Shown in pieces: positions 23,936-35,505 of a DNA stretch of 64,000 nt (positions within the stretch are counted from its first letter, which is position 1; each line of letters begins with the position of its first letter). Source of the DNA: Cristatella mucedo (lineage: Eukaryota > Bryozoa > Phylactolaemata > Cristatellidae); NCBI GenBank assembly GCA_009760855.2, contig WPIO01000203.1:293996-357995 (forward strand), in the 5' to 3' direction. The notes under the pieces were generated by a model. That model was not told where the DNA came from. It did no database searches and worked only from the letters and a program-made list of their open reading frames with translations. The translations under genes and the position numbers were made by a program.

Positions 23936-25509
23936 CAACTGATGTCTTCGCAGGCTCCGACTCTAAGGGGGATGCTAAGAAGATGTTTCAGGGTTTCCAT
24001 TTTTCATAGGTGTTGCAGCATGTTCGGCACTGCGTATGAATTTACAGACTATTAGAGGCCACGATGCAGCTGCACCTCGCTTTCACCTGCTCCTAACCCG
24101 TAGTGCCGATCAGCCAAATTGTCTATGCATCTTGTTAATGCAAGCTCACTGTCGAAAAATAAGGGCCTTACGACTGGCTCCCTCACATTAAAAAAATAAT
24201 TTATGAGTCTAGTCGGTAGCCACTCGCGCATGTGTGGCATGCTTCTATAGATTGTGAGGCCAACCAGTGGCAGTCGCTAATAAGTGTGTCACCTGCTTAG
24301 AATGTTTGTGCTCCGGAAGTCGTTCGTGCAGCATCTGCAGCCGTCGCTTCTTTTTTCTGACTGCCCACTTGGAGCGGGTCTGCTGCTAAGGCACTGCTTG
24401 TCAGACAGGCTGTCGTATCTGACTAAATTCCGTGCAATGCTCGGCTCACTCCATCATCCTCCAACATCGCAGTTTACGTTGGGTGACTCTTTGGCAGGCC
24501 CACGTTCCGGATTCCACCGTTTACAGGGCTGTGGACGCTTCAATTGATCTGCTGACTTTCGTTTATTTAATTCTGTTAACCATAAAAACATGCGAACAAA
24601 TTTGCGTCGCTTCCTCCATGAGAGCGGTTGGGGCTAACGGCTGGGCGGGGGAGCTAGTGGGGGTAGCTTCCTGCAGCGAGGGGGGTGGCAGCAGGCATCA
24701 TGGCCCCAGCCGATTCCTTCATCCCTCTAAAATTGTTTTGATATTTTAGCTATTGTGGCTGTAGGGCTTGCCCTTTTAGTGGGAACATTGCTGGGGAGTG
24801 AGCAGCTAAAGTACTTACACAGCCTCTCTTGCTGAGCCATATCCGGAAACCTCACCAATTCTGTAAAACTGTCTTTAAGTGCGAAGGAGCAGCAGTAAAT
24901 AAGGAGGAAAGCTGGGCAGATTTGTGAAGGATCCTGACCAACAAAAGCAGAGACAAAATAATAAAGAGAGGCGACGTAGGAGTGACTGATAGATTTTAGG
25001 TTACGGGTGGGTTAGTGTAGATAAAGGTGCAAATTGTTCCCCGTCGTCCTGTCAATGTTTCGGGTTCCATTCATCACTTGTTGTGAGCATTGTGGAGAGC
25101 CTACCTAAAGGCTTTGGCTAGCGTCTTGCCTTCCGGCTATGAATATACAAAAAGTGGACCTAGGTCAGCTGGTAATCTGCCCTTGTCTTCTCGTTCTCCT
25201 ATATGGTCTACTAAAGGTACCGTTTTCCGTTGTGCAAATAGTATGCAGTCGGAGAGAAACCGAGACAGACGGACTGAGGGAGGTAGACAGAAAGATGGAG
25301 AACGAAAAATCGGCTGAAGATGGAGAAAGCAATAGATGGAATGATTCTGTTATCATCCGACAGTGGCACAAGTAAGAGAGTTTAGGAAAAGGACCGAAGA
25401 AGTAAAAAGTTGACAATCTAAAACGGGGCATACATAAGCTTATTGTATTGACATGTGAAAAACGAAAGGTGGCTGTGATGTTAATACTTCAGATGAGCTG
25501 ATTGCCTCT
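23936..25509. other. Unannotated stretch
   Basis: No gene recognised. ORFs of 87 and 105 codons (24284-24547, 24432-24749) overlap in different frames. One contains VPDSTVYRAVDASIDLL, which looks like a transposase helix-turn-helix, but nothing around it supports that. Confidence 0.4.
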
Positions 25510-25725
25510 TAGATGACAGTTTCTTAGTCGGGCGAAAATTGCAGCTGTGGCGGATATCCAAATCCTGTAACACTTGGTTAATTCGCAAACAAATGGAAGA
25601 GATGGAGACAGAGGTTGGGAAAAAAGATAGAGAGCAGCTGTCAGCACTGTCGTGCGTAGTGATAAACCTCCGTGCTGTGGTATTTGGTTGCCTACGTTAA
25701 GCGACCTGTACTGCCCAGCCCCTTG
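25510..25725 (+). repeat. Dispersed repeat F, copy 2
   Basis: Ordered similarity to 19505-19720, for example GAGAGCAGCTGTCAGCACTG followed by GTGCGTAGTGATAAACC. Unknown repeat. Confidence 0.45.
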
Positions 25726-27768
25726 AAAATTAAGGTTTACTCCAGGGAAACATGGGCAAACATGCTACAAGTCGAGCCAGGTGGTAAATTTAATGCGGCT
25801 GTGGGTTTGTGACACCAAATCTTATCAACCTAAAAGACCTTGAAGAAAACATCAATAATTTTTTAACATGAGTGAGCGCTTGCAGGCCAGCTTGGCGTGT
25901 ATTGTCCACCATGACAAGGGCTACAACCATCGGAAGCAGTCACTGCAGAGTAATTTATTGCACATGCATGGGCTAAGGTGAAGGCGATAGTAGCTGTTAC
26001 ACAGATTTGCTCCAAACCACTTGGTTCTCAAGTCGTCAAGTAGTGCTTTCGTATGATTGCTTTGGCCAGCGGGCACAGAATGATTGCTGCCTTCTCCCAC
26101 TCCTCGATTTCCTGCTTTCACCTGCAGACTCACCTTACATGCGGTAGGGAAATATCGTGGTATCGGGTGTACTCTTGTCAGCTTTCCAGCCTCATCTCCT
26201 GGCTGGCCGAAAGCCAGCAGTCAAGGGTTTGCTTCGGCGGTGTCACTTGAGCTATGGCCGCCACACTGGAGACATATTGCTGCCACTGCAGTGCAGCTCG
26301 GCGGAGATGCAAGGTGTCGCGGCATGCCAGGCACAACTGAGATGGAAAAGACTGATTCGTCGGGGGCTCGTCGCAGCTGTATTTCCGAAAGCTGTCAGTG
26401 GTTCTACTTTGTCGGCCAGCCAGAGGCAGGATCTGCCTCATGGCAGATTAGTGCACGGCGAAATAACTTGAGAGGAACGGCTGCACCCTCAACTAGAGCG
26501 TTCCCTGCACAGTGTATCTATAGAATCTCCTCACTTTATTGTAAACCAGAACCGCTAGGAAATGTCCTTGGAAAGGTTGGTGCATGGCATGAGCAGTGGC
26601 AGCAGTGCCAGCAAAACAAGGAATCGGGGTAGCCGCTTTGTCTGAAGCAGAGTTTCCCTTTCTTTCAGTCGGAGCCGTTCAAGGATGATTCAGGTGTCAG
26701 AGGAAAGATCCCAAGAATTGGTCATCTCACCTCTGCATCATTCGGTGCAGATTCGATGCGGTCCAATGCTGCCTTCTGATTTTTGCATTGCTGATCATTC
26801 CATTGACCGAGAAAACCCAGAAGGAGCATATCACGGATTAATGAACAAGAGAGGGTAAGTGCAGGCGAGTCTGCCACTCTTGGTGCAATTCGGCGAGCTT
26901 TCCCAACTAACTAAAAAAGGCTGCTGCTGCAGAAAACTTGCGTGCATGCATAGGCACGGGCAATTGCACGCCAGCAGCAGTCGCCTAGAGCTGCTGCACG
27001 GTGCCAGGTTCTCAAGTCGCAGACTGTTCTTCCATGGGATTGCTGTTGCCGGCTTGCTCGTCCTAATTGCTGAATGCACCCTCCGGTTGCCCGCTGCCGC
27101 CTGTTGATCACTCTTGCTGCCACGTGCTCCCCTTCCTGCCTCACCCTCCCATTTGCTGGCTTACGGTCTCCCTTTCTGCCGCGAGCCGATCCTTGTAGGC
27201 GTCTGCTCCTCGTTTCTGCGTCTAACCTCCGCTTCACTTCTGTTTCATCAGACTGCTCTCCTTCTGCAGCCGACGCCTGCTCGCTCCGGCACAAGCTCTA
27301 CTATTTATTCTAACCGAATACACTGTGGTTTGTCATCCAAGGCTCTGGCACATGGGGGAGGTGCATTCGGCGCCGGTTCATGCTTGCTGCATTGAGGCAG
27401 CAGACATTGCCGTGACAGACCTCAGCCGTTCTGTAAATGTGAGGTTATAGCTACTAAGAGGGCTGATCTCTGTTGTGCCTTAGCTTTAATTTCGTTGCAT
27501 GATCGTTTACATGCGGCAAAATTGTGCTGGCTTTCTTCAGCTTGCAGTTCAGCCGTATTGTCTAGCTGGCATAAGGACAGCCATCGAGGGTTGCAAAGGC
27601 TGCAGCACTCGAGCTATTTATGGTGCAACAGTGATGCATTTCTGCCGAAGCACTGCTGCCTGGTGCTGTGAGGTTTAAAGGCAGTCCACGCTCCACTGAG
27701 TGGGCACCGAGGTAATTTGGCGGCTGCACATCCCATCTGTCGTACAAAAACCTGATATCGGTTGTATA
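25726..27768. other. Unannotated stretch, overlapping ORFs of unclear meaning
   Basis: The longest ORFs (182 codons at 26084-26632, 104 at 26157-26471, 127 on the minus strand at 26911-27294) overlap in opposite or shifted frames. They contain no recognised domain, and none is preceded or followed by convincing splice sites. Confidence 0.45.
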
Positions 27769-27968
27769 GTAATAATAATAATAATGCACTTGATAAAGCA
27801 CCCTCAGAGAACTCAATCTCTTTCTAGGCGCTTTACATTTGCTACAAAAGAAAATGAGATTGAATGGTGAGTAATATCATGCTTGACAAACAAACAACAT
27901 GAATAACATGGTTAGATGTGACATGCACAGGGTCAGCATGCAAACGTGGTTAGTTGCAGCATGCACAG
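27769..27968 (-). mobile_element. LINE-A 3' tail fragment
   Basis: AAT run, hairpin and 3' UTR of LINE-A on the minus strand. It ends at the GCAGCATGCACAG point, where another LINE-A tail starts. It may be the tail of the copy that resumes at 30303, with about 300 bp lost. Confidence 0.85.
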
Positions 27969-30302
27969 TAATACTAATAGTAGTAATAATGTACTTGATA
28001 AAGGGCCCTCAGAGAACTTAATCACTCTGCAGGCGCTTTATATTTGCTGCAAAGGGAAATGCAATTAAATGGTAAGTAAAATCGTGATTGAATAAGAAAA
28101 AAAATGAATAACATGGTTAGGGGTGACATGCACAGGGTCAGCAAGCAAATGTGGTTAGTGCAGCATGCATAAGCACATGAAGGACGAATCACAGGGACCC
28201 ACTAAATGCTGTCCTAACTTAGTGTGTTTTTAAGTTCTTTCTAAACGTGGTCAGGTCAGGGGATGTTCTGACGCAAGTCGGGAGGGAGTTCCACGCTTTG
28301 GGAGCATACGAACTAAATGCACCGGCTCTAAAGATTTTGAGGTTTTGTATGAGGTAGTGGAAATCTGTTGGATTCCTATAAGCGTGTGGTACGATGCTTG
28401 GCCTGGTGGGGGAGTAGATTTGAGAGATAGGCTGGAGCCAAAGAATGAAGTGACATACAACTGAGCGACAAAACCTTAAAGTCAATCTGCTGCTTGACTG
28501 GTAGTCAGGGCAGGTAGGCGAGAAGTGGTGTGATGTGGCAACTGCGACGCTCACGAAAGACAAGCCCACCTGCATAGTTTTGCACCAGCTGCAATCTGAT
28601 TGTACATGCCGGTAGACCTGTAAGCAGTGAGTTGCAGAAGTTGACGGGATGTCACGAATGCATGGACCATCTTGGACGTGGTATCCTTATCTAAACAAAC
28701 CCGAATTTGAGCAATGCTATGTAGCAGAAAGTAGGCAGACTTGATTGCGGAGCTGATGTGGTCGTTATATGAGAGGTCACTTTGGACCATGACACCTAAA
28801 TTTCAAGCTGATTCAACATGAGATATGCTGGAAAAGCAACTTTTGAGTCAGCCTTTCCAATCTCTGAATCACACTGGGTTTGCCCATAGCTAGTAAGTTA
28901 GCTTTATCCTCGTTTGGTTTTAGAAAATTTGTGGCCATCCATGTGCTTATATCATCAATACATGCAGCAAGTTAGTTGAAAGAGATTGAGGTGCTCGAAG
29001 GCTGGGAGGGATCAAAGCAAAGGTTCAACTAAGTGTCGTCCGCATAGCAGTGAAAGCCTATGTTGTGCTTGGTAATCACATCAGCAAGAGGGAGAGTATA
29101 GGCCGTGAAAAGAACCGGACGTGGGACGAATCCCTGAGGTACCCCATATTTCAGAGGTGCCACGGATGATCTTTGTCAATTCACATCAATGCTCTGGAGT
29201 CTCTACTAACATAGGACCTGAAACACTGCTGAGCAGTGCCAGTGATGCCCAGGCGAGATGAGAGGTGCTCTAGAAGAACTTTGTGATCAATAGTATTAAA
29301 AGCTGCCGAAAGATCGAGCAAAACAAGCAGACACACTCTACCCGTGTCTGAATTCCTAAGTAGGTCGTTGTATACCCTAAGCAATGCTGACTCTGTGGAG
29401 TGATTAGCTCTAAAGCCAGAGTGGAACTTACTAGCAAGGTTTGAAGTTTCGATATATGAGTTCAGCAGGCCCGCCACAATTCGTTCCAGGGTCTTTGATA
29501 GGAATATTAGAAGAGAGAATGGGCGGTAGTTGCTCAAGTTCTCTTTGTCTAGTGTCGCTTTCTTGAGAAGTTCCCTGAATGCAGCTTTTTTGAAAGGTGC
29601 TGGGACATGACCTGAAGCTAATGACATATTAATGATGTTAGTTATGCATGGCAGCAGCAGATCAATGGAACATAGGAGCAGGACAGTGGGAATAGAGTCC
29701 GGAGGACTTGTTGTCTTCTTTGATAGGAATACGAACTTCAGGACTAGATCACCAGTGACCTGCTTAAATGTAGGCATTGCGGTCCAACCAGGAATGGGGG
29801 AACATCATTCTAGGGGGGATGTTGTCATCGTAGGGATGGATTCCCTGATCTTGTCTATCGTCTGTACTAAAAATCGAAAGAAGCGGCTGGCTAGATCATC
29901 ACAAGGATCATCAGGTAAGGAGTTAATCTGGAAGCGGTTGAGGAGATGGTTTATCGTGGACATCAGCACTTTTGGATTGCGCGTCTGTGATTCAGCAATG
30001 TTTTATAGAAGCTAGACTTGGCCTTTGCTAGGATCGATTGGTACGACCTACAGTAGTCTTCATATGCCGGTCGATGGACAGTCAGTTCAGATCTTTTAAA
30101 TGCTTTTTCAAGCTTGCGCTTAGTAGACCTGGCTGGTTTAATGCCTGTGATAAACCATAGGCCGTCTGGGCGAGGGTGCAAAGTGTGCCTTGTCAGAGGT
30201 AAAAACTCGTCGAGCCTGTCAGCTAGTGTCGTGTTGTAGCTATCTACCAATGATGACAGATTGGAGGGAGGACTGAACAGCATAGGTAAAGCAGATATTC
30301 TC
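27969..30302 (-). mobile_element. LINE-A copy X, about 2.3 kb
   Basis: Minus-strand copy from the tail back to the linker between endonuclease and reverse transcriptase (RPDGLWFITGIKPARS, then SALPMLFSPPSNLSSLVD). The best remaining ORF (29181-29777, 198 codons) covers [20 protein letters not shown] to [20 protein letters not shown], with the first catalytic Asp of the reverse transcriptase intact. Frameshifts elsewhere. It joins the middle of a second LINE-A at about 30302. Confidence 0.85.
29181..29777 (-). pseudogene. LINE-A reverse transcriptase fragment (copy X)
   Basis: 198 open codons including fingers/palm motifs of the reverse transcriptase and the [14 protein letters not shown] motif. 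The downstream YADD region lies out of frame, so no complete enzyme is encoded. Confidence 0.7.
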
Positions 30303-31575
30303 ACAAAACCTTGTAAGTCAATCTGCTGATTGACTGGTAGCCAGTGCAGATCGGTGAGAAGTGGTGTGCTGTGGCAACATCGACGTTCATGACACACAAG
30401 CCCAGCTGCACAGTTTGTCATAAGCTGTAATCGCCTGATTGCACATGCCGGTAGGCCCGCAAGCAGCGAGTTACAGAAGTCAAGACGGGATGTCACAAAT
30501 GCATGGACCAACTTGGACGTGGCATCCTTATCAAAACAAGCCCAAATATTAGCAATGTTATGTAGCTGAAAGTAGGCAGACTTGATTGTGGAGCTGACGT
30601 GGTTGTCTAACGAGAAGTCACTTTGGAACATGACACCTAGATTTCGAGCTGATTCAAAAGGAAATATGCGGCAGAGCCAATTATGAGCGTCAGCCTTTCC
30701 AATTTCTGAATCACTGTGGTTTGCCCATAACTAGTAAGTTAGTTTGATCATCCTTTAGTTGTAGGAAATGAGCTGCCATCCATGTGCGGATGTCATCAAT
30801 ACAAGCAGCAAGTGAGTTGAGAGAATTCGAGGTGCATGAAGGCTTGAAGGGATCAAAGCAAAGGTGCAACTGGGTGTCATCCGCATAGAAGTGAAAGCCT
30901 AGATTGTGCTTGGCAATCACATCAGCAAGAGATAGAGTATAAACCGGTAAAAAACCTGACGTAGCACGGTGCCCAGAGATACCCCATATTTCAGAGGTAC
31001 CTCGGATGATCTTTGTCCATTCACGTCAATAATCTGGAGTCTCCCACTGAGATAGGACCTGAACCATTGGAGAGCAGTGCTAGTGATGCACAGGCGAGAT
31101 GAGAGGCGCTCTAGAAGAACTTCGTGATCGATACCATCAAAAGCTGCCGAATGATTGAACAAAAGAAGCTCCCAGCTCAGCTCTCTCAGAAGAATACTCT
31201 ACTTATGTCTCAAGTGCTCTCCTGACTCTGGTACCACGTTCTCTGTGTTGCGTGAGACAAAATCTGTTGGATACCGAATGCTTAGGCTGTGAGTGCGCTA
31301 TAAAAAACTCTCCGGCATAACACCCACATGGTCTTTATTATTTTGCGGAGTTACCGACGGAGATACATTACATTACATATGTCTGCATTCCTACGTTGGT
31401 CGTTGTACACCTGTAGCCATGCTGATTCTGTTGAATGATTAGCTCTAAAACCAGACTGGAACTTACTAGCAAGGTTTGAAGTTTCAATATGTGAGTTCAG
31501 CTGGTCCGCCACAACCCGTTCTACTGTCTTTGATAGGAATGGTAGAGGGGACAGTGGGCAGTAGCTGGTTAAGTT
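30303..31575 (-). mobile_element. LINE-A copy Y, interrupted by LINE-B
   Basis: Minus-strand copy starting (on its 3' side) at the codons for FKVLSL. It runs through the region for KSAYFQLHNIANI (222-codon ORF 29963-30631, which crosses from copy X), FHFYADDTQLHLCFDP and LLERLSSRLCITSTALQW, up to SKTVERVVADQLN. A LINE-B fragment interrupts it at 31211-31377. Confidence 0.85.
31211..31377 (+). mobile_element. LINE-B 3' fragment with target-site duplication
   Basis: A 167-bp LINE-B end (CAAGTGCTCTCCTGACTCTG to the ACATT tail) inserted in LINE-A copy Y. TATGTCT occurs at 31204-31210 and again at 31378-31384. Removing the insert restores the LINE-A sequence CTTATGTCTGCATTCCTA. Confidence 0.88.
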
Positions 31576-31752
31576 TGGCTTGCAGCATCAAAGGCAGTTG
31601 CCGTGGTAGCTAAGGCACAACAAAAAGCTGATGGCAGTGAATTGACTGCAGCATTATGAGCTTAAAAAGAAGTAGCAGAAGTGGTGACAGCAACAAACTG
31701 CAGCAGGCAGCAGTAGCTGCAGGAGTGGCAGCAAAGGCAGCAAGCAGCAACT

Positions 31753-31915
31753 GGTGAGCCGTAATGGCACCGTAAGGCAATTGCGGTTCACAACACGAGG
31801 TCTTGGGTTCAAATCCAGCAGTGGGCATCCTTTATTGTCATGGCAAACAGTGACAATAGGTTTGAATGCTCTACTGCCGCTACACAAAAAGAGACTGTAA
31901 ATCAGCTACAATTTC
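31753..31915 (+). mobile_element. SINE-B copy
   Basis: tRNA-like head GTGAGCCGTAATGGCACCG and B box TTGGGTTCAAATCC. The conserved body contains GGCATCCTTTATTGTCATGG. The end is CGCTACACAAAAAGAGACTG followed by TAAATCAGCTA. One of the two clearest copies; 35335-35505 is its near match on the other strand. Confidence 0.8.
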
Positions 31916-32574
31916 GCATTGCATGCATGAAGGAGAGGCACCAGTTGCAGCAGCTGTAGCTGCAGCACAGGCTACAGGCTGCAGTCGTGTTGTCGGAGAA
32001 GTTACTTCAGTAACATTGACAATAAAATTCCGTCTTCATGCAGTGCAGATTGCACGCTGGTCAATTCATAACGCTAAATAGCTTTTAAAGCAGTAAGTGG
32101 AACTGCAAGGATGACCATAACAGCAATTACAATCGCAAACGCTAAAGCCCAGTTGACATGCTCAGTCTTAGTTCCTACCTGCATACTACCTACTTGTGTC
32201 CTGCTTTGAGCTTATTTTCTTGTAAGAAGTCTACATCGAGAGTCTTTCCCTAAGTTTTGTTTCCTACATGCTCAGATCCTAGTGTTAATGACAAAACTGC
32301 CTCTGTTTGCACGTAGGAAACAGCCTCCCCGGAGATTCACCTCTGGGTGAATCCTAACCTTCTGTAACCGTTTTTATAGGTTTCTGTCTTACTACCCGAT
32401 TCTTGTGTTATTAGGTCAGACTTCAAGCTACTAGTAGCCCCGGTTTTTCTTACAGACATGATGTAACCGCTAGGCCCGAGTTATTATTTAAAACTTAGCT
32501 GGGGTTTTCTTGGCAATTGTTGTCGTTTCCGGATGTTGTGCCACAAGGATAAGTTTTAGCTATTCCTGGCACCG
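31916..32574. other. Unannotated stretch
   Basis: No gene recognised. Small ORFs only. Confidence 0.45.
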
Positions 32575-32639
32575 CACTGCTGCTTCTGTTAAAACCAGTG
32601 CTCTCGAAATGGTCCAGCGGGAGGCTTATGTTTCTAGTA

Positions 32640-33300
32640 GTGTTGCTACTGCTGCTCCTGCTACGGACACTCCTGCTGGTGCTCTAAGATATGAATTGCA
32701 GCATTTCAGTTGGTTCCTCTGCAGCCGATTTCAGTGCTGCTGCCACTGCCAATGCTACTGTTGCTATCATTGCTACTACCTTTATTGGTTCTGGTGATCT
32801 TTCTTCTTTTGCCACTGCTGGTGCTGCTACTGCTACGGTAACTGCGGCCACTTTGCGGCTGGAAAAACTAATACTACTGCTGCCACGGCTGCTCCTGCTA
32901 CTTCTGATGCTGCTGCTTTAATTGTTTCTGCTGTGTGCAACCTGCTGCTACTGCTGCCACCACTATTGTTGCTCTCACTACTAGTACTGCCACTGCTGCA
33001 GATGCTGCTATTTTTTCTGCTTTTGCTGCGGCTTCATCAGCTCCACTGCACTGGTTGTCCTGGCATGGCTGTCGCTGCCGTTGCTACTGCTGCGGCATCT
33101 ACCACTGCTTCTGCTACCACTAATGCTGAGGTTACCACTGCTCTTGGTTGACGCTCAGGCCAGCTGCAAATTCCCTGCCACTGCCTCTGCTTCTTTTCTC
33201 TGCCAGTACTTTTGCCACCTCGTTTACTAGCCCTAATGTACTGCTTATATAGTTCTACTGCTGCTGCTGCTGGTCCTGCTGCCATTGCAGCCACCATTCC
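32640..33300 (+). repeat. Impure CTG/GCT triplet tract in left arm
   Basis: Imperfect GCT/ACT/CTG triplets give several overlapping ORFs rich in Ala/Thr or Leu on the plus strand and Ala on the minus strand (32510-33375). No stable reading frame is shared with the other arm, so I treat them as simple-sequence ORFs. Confidence 0.75.
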
Positions 33301-33599
33301 CGCCCTTGACCCAGTTGAATCGGTCCGTGAGACAAGTTCCACCCACTCCAAAGCCTCAACCCTTGAGGCCTCCACCGTGAGGCGCTCTCAGCCTGCTAGG
33401 CATACTTCTCTCTTGAGGCAGCCTCTGCCGTAAGGCAGCCTTGCCTGATCTGCAATATCGGCCCGTGCTGCAGCCTGTCCTTGTACCGGATCAGAGTTGA
33501 CATTGAAAAGGAGGCTAGAGCGGTAAAGGCGAGCAAAAAAGAATGGAAGCAGCGAATGCAGCTGCACATACCGCCAGAGGAACAGAAGTTAGGCAGTAG

Positions 33600-33627
33600 G
33601 AGAGAGAGAGAGAGAGAGAGAGAGTCC
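33600..33627. repeat. GA dinucleotide repeat
   Basis: Short pure GA run inside the left arm. Confidence 0.9.
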
Positions 33628-33849
33628 AGAGCTGAGCGGTGACATCAGAGCGGTGGGTGGGTGCAGGTGATGACTTTGCAGGAGCCTCAGAAGCCCTGAG
33701 GCTGATGATGATGGTTTTGAGAATAAAGACGAGGCTTATTTATTTCTTGTAAGCTCAGAAAGTCTTCCTGCCCTTTCTTGAAGCAGCGTGAAGCCTCTAC
33801 AATGCGAATCCTGGACGAATCACTGCAATCATTACGCTGGGAAGTGGAC

Positions 33850-34000
33850 GTGATAGCCCAGCAGGTATATTGATCGCTGTTCACAACCGAGATCGTGGGT
33901 TGGAATCCTGAAATTGGCCGATCCTATATTGCCGGAAATGGACTCAATAAGGCTCTTTTGCTGCTATAAAACGAGGCTGTCAAATTAGCTAAAATTCCCA
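33850..34000 (+). mobile_element. SINE-B-like sequence shared by both duplication arms
   Basis: GTGATAGCCCAGCAGG..ATCGTGGGTTGGAATCCTG is a tRNA-like head with a B box. GGCTCTTTTGCTGCTATAAA and CAAATTAGCTAAAATT match the SINE-B end. A counterpart lies at 50345-50490 in the other arm, so it predates the duplication. Confidence 0.6.
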
Positions 34001-34450
34001 GCCGCCTCAGGCGAGATCATTGGCACGATGGCTGACTGATGCACGAGCCGCATCACTTGTGGATGCGTCTCCTGCCTAGCTGTGCTGTATTCATCACGGA
34101 TAAGATTCACCTTTGAGGTACGGAGACGTACCAATCGTGATCAATTTTGGTTCTCTCGATGTTTTTGCTTCTGTAGCTCAACAGCGGGAGTACGATGATA
34201 AAAATCACACGACTGGATATTGCCCGCAACAATCCATGATCAGGCGGTGCTGCACTATGAACGGTCTTCCGGAGGCTTTATCGTAGAGGTCAGTGATGAC
34301 TTTATTACAACTTTGACGTTGACAGACTGCTGGTCATCTCTAATTGTGTCTTGCTTCTACCTTAACCAACCTGGCAGATTAGCCACATGGCAGCATTTAC
34401 AAGTGCTGTTATCGCCTACTATCTGCTTCGAAGAAAATGCTGTGCATTAA

Positions 34451-34588
34451 TATAAAATATGATTAATTTATATAGCACCCCAAGAGAATTTATTGAGGCG
34501 CTTCACGTATGCCTCGGGGTTTGAGCCCACGACCTCAGTCAGACCTTGGTCGGGGCGAGCACCTGAACCGCTAGACCCAACCAGCTCG
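34451..34588 (-). mobile_element. SINE-A with target-site duplication
   Basis: Minus-strand SINE-A: head GAGCTGGTTGGGTCTAGCGG, B box GGGCTCAAACCCCGAGGC, then TCTCTTGGGGTGCTATATAA. GCATTAA flanks it at 34444-34450 and 34589-34595. The matching place in the other duplication arm has a single GTGCATTAC, an empty site. Confidence 0.85.
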
Positions 34589-34756
34589 GCATTAAAACGT
34601 TTGTGTGCAGGTCATTGCATAAGTGAATCTCAGTTCATGCATTGCTTCGCTAATTAAAAGCAGGGGAAATGGACGCTGCATGAATGCACAGATCCACCTT
34701 ATGACATTATGAATCATCGTTGCTACAATGTTGAAAGCTCCATTTTGTCTTTGATA

Positions 34757-34850
34757 GTGATAAAAATACATTTGATAAAGCACCATCAGAAATCAATCTC
34801 TTTCTAGGTGCTTTACAATTGCTGCAAAGAAAGCATGGTCGAGGTTAAAA
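34757..34850 (-). mobile_element. LINE-A 3' tail fragment
   Basis: Short tail and hairpin piece of LINE-A (TTTGATAAAGCACCATCAGA) at the inner edge of the left duplication arm. Confidence 0.75.
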
Positions 34851-35334
34851 TAATGGTTAAAATGAGGTTATGAGGTTAAAATGAAGCTGAAATTCAACGG
34901 AAGGTGCATCTCGGGAGGGTATGTTTTACGTCCTAACAGAAGCAGTTTTCTCATTAACACTAGCGGGCTGAGTGCGTAGAAAACAAAACTTGAGGAAAGA
35001 CTGACGATATAGACTTCCTTCAAAAATGAAGTTAAAAGTAGGACAAAAGTAGGTAGGATCCATGTACAATACAAGTCTGAGCATGTAAACCGGGCTTTAG
35101 CTTTTGCGATAGTACTTACCGTTAATGCCAAGTTTGCAGTTACACTTCTTCCTTTACCAGGTATTAGCGTTTGAAATACGCCTTCAAACAATCTGCACTG
35201 CATAAAGACGGGTTTTTTGGGTCAATGTCACTAAAGCAACTTGTCTGACAACACGCCAGCAGTTCGAAGCCTGCGCTGTGACTACAGACGCCACAAATGC
35301 TACCACTGCTTCATGCATGCAATACAAATTTGTA
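34851..35334. other. Unannotated stretch
   Basis: No gene recognised. A 111-codon minus-strand ORF (34868-35203) has no known motif. Confidence 0.45.
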
Positions 35335-35505
35335 GGTGATTTGCAGTCTCTTTTAGTATAGCGACAGTAGAGCCTTAGAGGCTGTCATCACTGCTTGCAG
35401 TGGCAATAAAGGATCGCCAACGGCTGAATTCGAACCCAATACCTCTGACCAAAGTTGTGAAGAGCAACTGCCTGCCATCACGGCTCAATAAACGCTGCTT
35501 GCTGC
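35335..35505 (-). mobile_element. SINE-B copy
   Basis: Minus strand: head TTGAGCCGTGATGGCAGG, B box TTGGGTTCGAATTCAGC, body GATCCTTTATTGCCACTGC, then AGCCTCTAAGGCTCTACTGT and CGCTATACTAAAAGAGACTG. Full-length by comparison with 31753-31915. Confidence 0.8.

Larger units (their letters stand above)
32575..34750 (+). repeat. Inverted duplication, left arm
   Basis: About 2 kb collinear with the reverse complement of 49728-51708. Anchors in order include AATGGTCCAGCGGGAGGCTT, ATATGAATTGCAGCATTTCA, TTTATTGGTTCTGG, CTGCTTATATAGTTCTACTG, TTGGAATCCTG, GACTGATGCACGAGC, TCGTAGAGGTCAGTGATGA and GCTGCATGAATGCACAGA. The arm contains a SINE-A that the other arm lacks. Many indels indicate an old event. 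Confidence 0.75.

Noticed and set aside
24284-24749. Possible transposase helix-turn-helix (VPDSTVYRAVDASIDLL)
   Set aside because: One short similarity by eye, with no catalytic motifs or frame continuity on either side.
26084-26632. 182-codon ORF as a host gene
   Set aside because: It overlaps other ORFs of similar size on both strands, and it has no motif and no exon signals.
32510-33433. Ala/Thr- and Leu-rich ORFs on both strands
   Set aside because: They come from an impure CTG/GCT triplet tract. Several frames and both strands are open, and the frame is not preserved in the inverted copy.
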